Shown one piece after another: positions 62,787 through 64,000 of a stretch of DNA of 64,000 nt. Positions within the stretch are counted from its first letter, which is position 1; every line of letters starts with the position of its first letter. A program made the position numbers and the translations under genes. This stretch comes from Kitasatospora sp. A2-31 (GTDB taxonomy: Bacteria; Actinomycetota; Actinomycetes; Streptomycetales; Streptomycetaceae): the NCBI RefSeq assembly GCF_022288725.1, contig NZ_JAKNTA010000011.1:124001-188000 (forward strand). Reading direction: 5' to 3'. Under the pieces are notes generated by a model. The model was not told where the DNA came from and did not search any database. It worked only from the letters and a program-made list of their open reading frames with translations.

Positions 62787-63971
62787 ATGACGTCACGTCA
62801 ACAGGGCCGCCGGGCGGTGGTCACCGGCCTCGGCGTGGTCGCGCCGAACGGCGTCGGAGCCGACGCCTTCTGGAAGGCCACCACGCAGGGCGTGAGCGTC
62901 CTCGACCGGATATCCCGGGAGGGCTGCGCGCACCTCCCGCTGCGTATCGCCGGCCAGGTACGGGACTTCGACCCGGCGTCGGTGATCGACAGCCGTTTCC
63001 TGGTACAGACCGACCGCTTCACCCACTACGCGATGGCCGCCGCCGACCTGGCGGTGGCGGACGCCGGGTTCACCCCCGACCCCGAGCAGCCCTTCGGCGT
63101 CGGCGTGGCGTCGGCGTGGTGACCGCGGCCGGCTCCGGCGGCGGGGAGTTCGGCCAGCGCGAGCTCCAGCAACTCTGGGGGAACGGACCGCAGTTCGTCG
63201 GCCCGTACCAGTCCATCGCCTGGTTCTACGCGGCCAGCACCGGCCAGGTCTCGATCCGCGGCGGCTACAAGGGCCCGTGCGGGGTGGTGGCCAGCGACGA
63301 GGCGGGCGGCCTGGACGCACTCGCCCACGCCGCCCGTGGTCTGCCAGCTCGGCTACCCCGAGCTGAGCCTCGCCGAGCAGGCCGACCGGGCCTACCTGCC
63401 GTTCTCCTCCGCGGCGGTCGGCTTCTCCCCCGCCGAGGGAGGCGCGATGCTGCTGCTGGAGGACGAGGAGTCGGCCCGCCGCCGGGGCGCCGCCGTCCGG
63501 GCCCACCTGGCCGGGCACGGCGCGACCTTCACCGGTGCCTCCCGCTGGGAGGAGTCCCGGGAGGGGCTGGCCGCGGCGATCCGGATCGCGCTCGACCAGG
63601 CCCGGATCGCCGCGGAGGACGTCGACGTGGTCTTCGCCGACGCCCTCGGCGTCCCGGCCGCCGACCGCGCCGAGGCACTCGCACTGGCCGACGCCCTCGG
63701 CCCGTACGCCGAACGCGTGCCGGTCACCGCGCCCAAGGCCGGCACCGGGCGGGCCTACTGCGGCGCGCCGCTGCTGGACACGGCCGCCGCCGTCCTGGCC
63801 ATGGAGGACGGCGTGGTGCCGCCGACCCCCAACGTCACCGAGGTCTGCCACGACCTCGCCCTGGTGACCGGCCGCGCCCGCCCGGCCGAGCTGCGCACCG
63901 CCCTGGTGCTCAGCCGCGGGCTGATGGGCTCCAACTCCGCGCTGGTGCTCCGGCGCGGCGAGCAGGCCTGA
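62787..63971 (+). pseudogene. whiE-IV: Type II PKS chain-length factor (KS-beta), WhiE-ORFIV type, broken twice
   Basis: The KS-beta partner that sets chain length. It starts RRAVVTGLGVVAPNGVGADAFWKATTQGVSVLDRI. An 11-bp duplication at 63097-63118 shifts the frame (one copy gives FGVGVVTAAGSGG). The region GPCGVVASDEAGGLDALAHAAR holds Glu where KS-beta usually has Gln in place of the catalytic Cys. At about 63333 some 20 codons are lost before VCQLGYPELSLAEQADRAYLPFSSAAVGFSPAEGGAMLLLED. The C-terminus (TGRAYCGAPLLDTAAAVLAMEDGVVPPTPNV) is complete. The ACP and cyclase genes would lie beyond the window. Confidence 0.88.
63097..63118. repeat. Exact 11-bp tandem duplication in KS-beta gene
   Basis: GCGTCGGCGTG at 63097-63107 and 63108-63118; shifts the frame of the chain-length factor. 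Confidence 0.9.
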
Positions 63972-64000
63972 CCGCACCCCGTCTGGCCCACCCGGCTCAT

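Noticed and set aside
57941..63971. A type II PKS antibiotic cluster.
   Set aside because: The order hydroxylase (divergent), SchA/CurD-like, cupin, KS-alpha, KS-beta is that of whiE spore pigment clusters, though genes beyond the edge could change this.

Overview
The window is very GC-rich actinomycete DNA with GTG/ATG starts, short intergenic gaps and long false open frames on the opposite strand. It carries whiE-type spore pigment genes, a MurT/GatD pair, a monomeric isocitrate dehydrogenase, DUF1918 and SAV_915 proteins, and an antimycin-type cluster. Together these point to Streptomycetaceae (Streptomyces, Kitasatospora or a close relative). Genus and species cannot be fixed from the sequence alone.

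Layout. 1-7.7 kb: partial secreted GH5 enzyme, TetR regulator, DUF1918 protein, DedA membrane protein, PIG-L deacetylase, a Gly-rich membrane protein, a FUSC transporter remnant and an amidase. 7.9-10.9 kb: a frameshifted GH35 beta-galactosidase and a run of gene fragments (GntR regulator, DUF1648-like membrane protein, aldehyde dehydrogenase). 11-24.8 kb: core metabolism (glmS, asnB, PLP decarboxylase, ACT-GNAT protein, murT-gatD, pfkA, 2-hydroxyacid dehydrogenase). 24.9-40.4 kb: an antimycin-type NRPS-PKS cluster. 40.7-51.2 kb: CtaG-like protein, a TetR/MFS efflux pair, truncated icd, an HTH-DUF4180 operon, SAV_915 protein, EamA transporter, threonine dehydratase and DUF2254 protein. 51.2-55.8 kb: intact ureABCFGD operon on the minus strand. 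56.2-57.8 kb: an APC permease. 57.9-64 kb: start of a whiE-type II PKS spore pigment cluster, which runs off the right edge.

The antimycin-type cluster is the main biosynthetic content. Trp dioxygenase (antN), a formamidase-like hydrolase (antO) and kynureninase (antP) make anthranilate. AntF loads it. The Paa-like AntHIJKL oxygenase turns it into 3-aminosalicylate. AntC/AntD assemble it with Thr, a reduced pyruvate and an alkylmalonyl unit supplied by AntE. AntM reduces a ketone and AntQ arms the carrier domains. AntA is the cluster sigma factor. The presence of both antP and antQ matches the long (L) form of the cluster. antB, antG and antK are not seen.

A second theme runs across the window. 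Many genes are broken in one of two ways: exact short tandem duplications (11-49 bp), or joins where parts of known protein families are missing (AntC, AntD, AntF, AntH, AntJ, AntL, AntP, FUSC, Icd, KS-beta and others). The density and style look more like assembly faults than natural decay. The cluster and the broken housekeeping genes should therefore be treated as probably intact in the organism until raw reads say otherwise.
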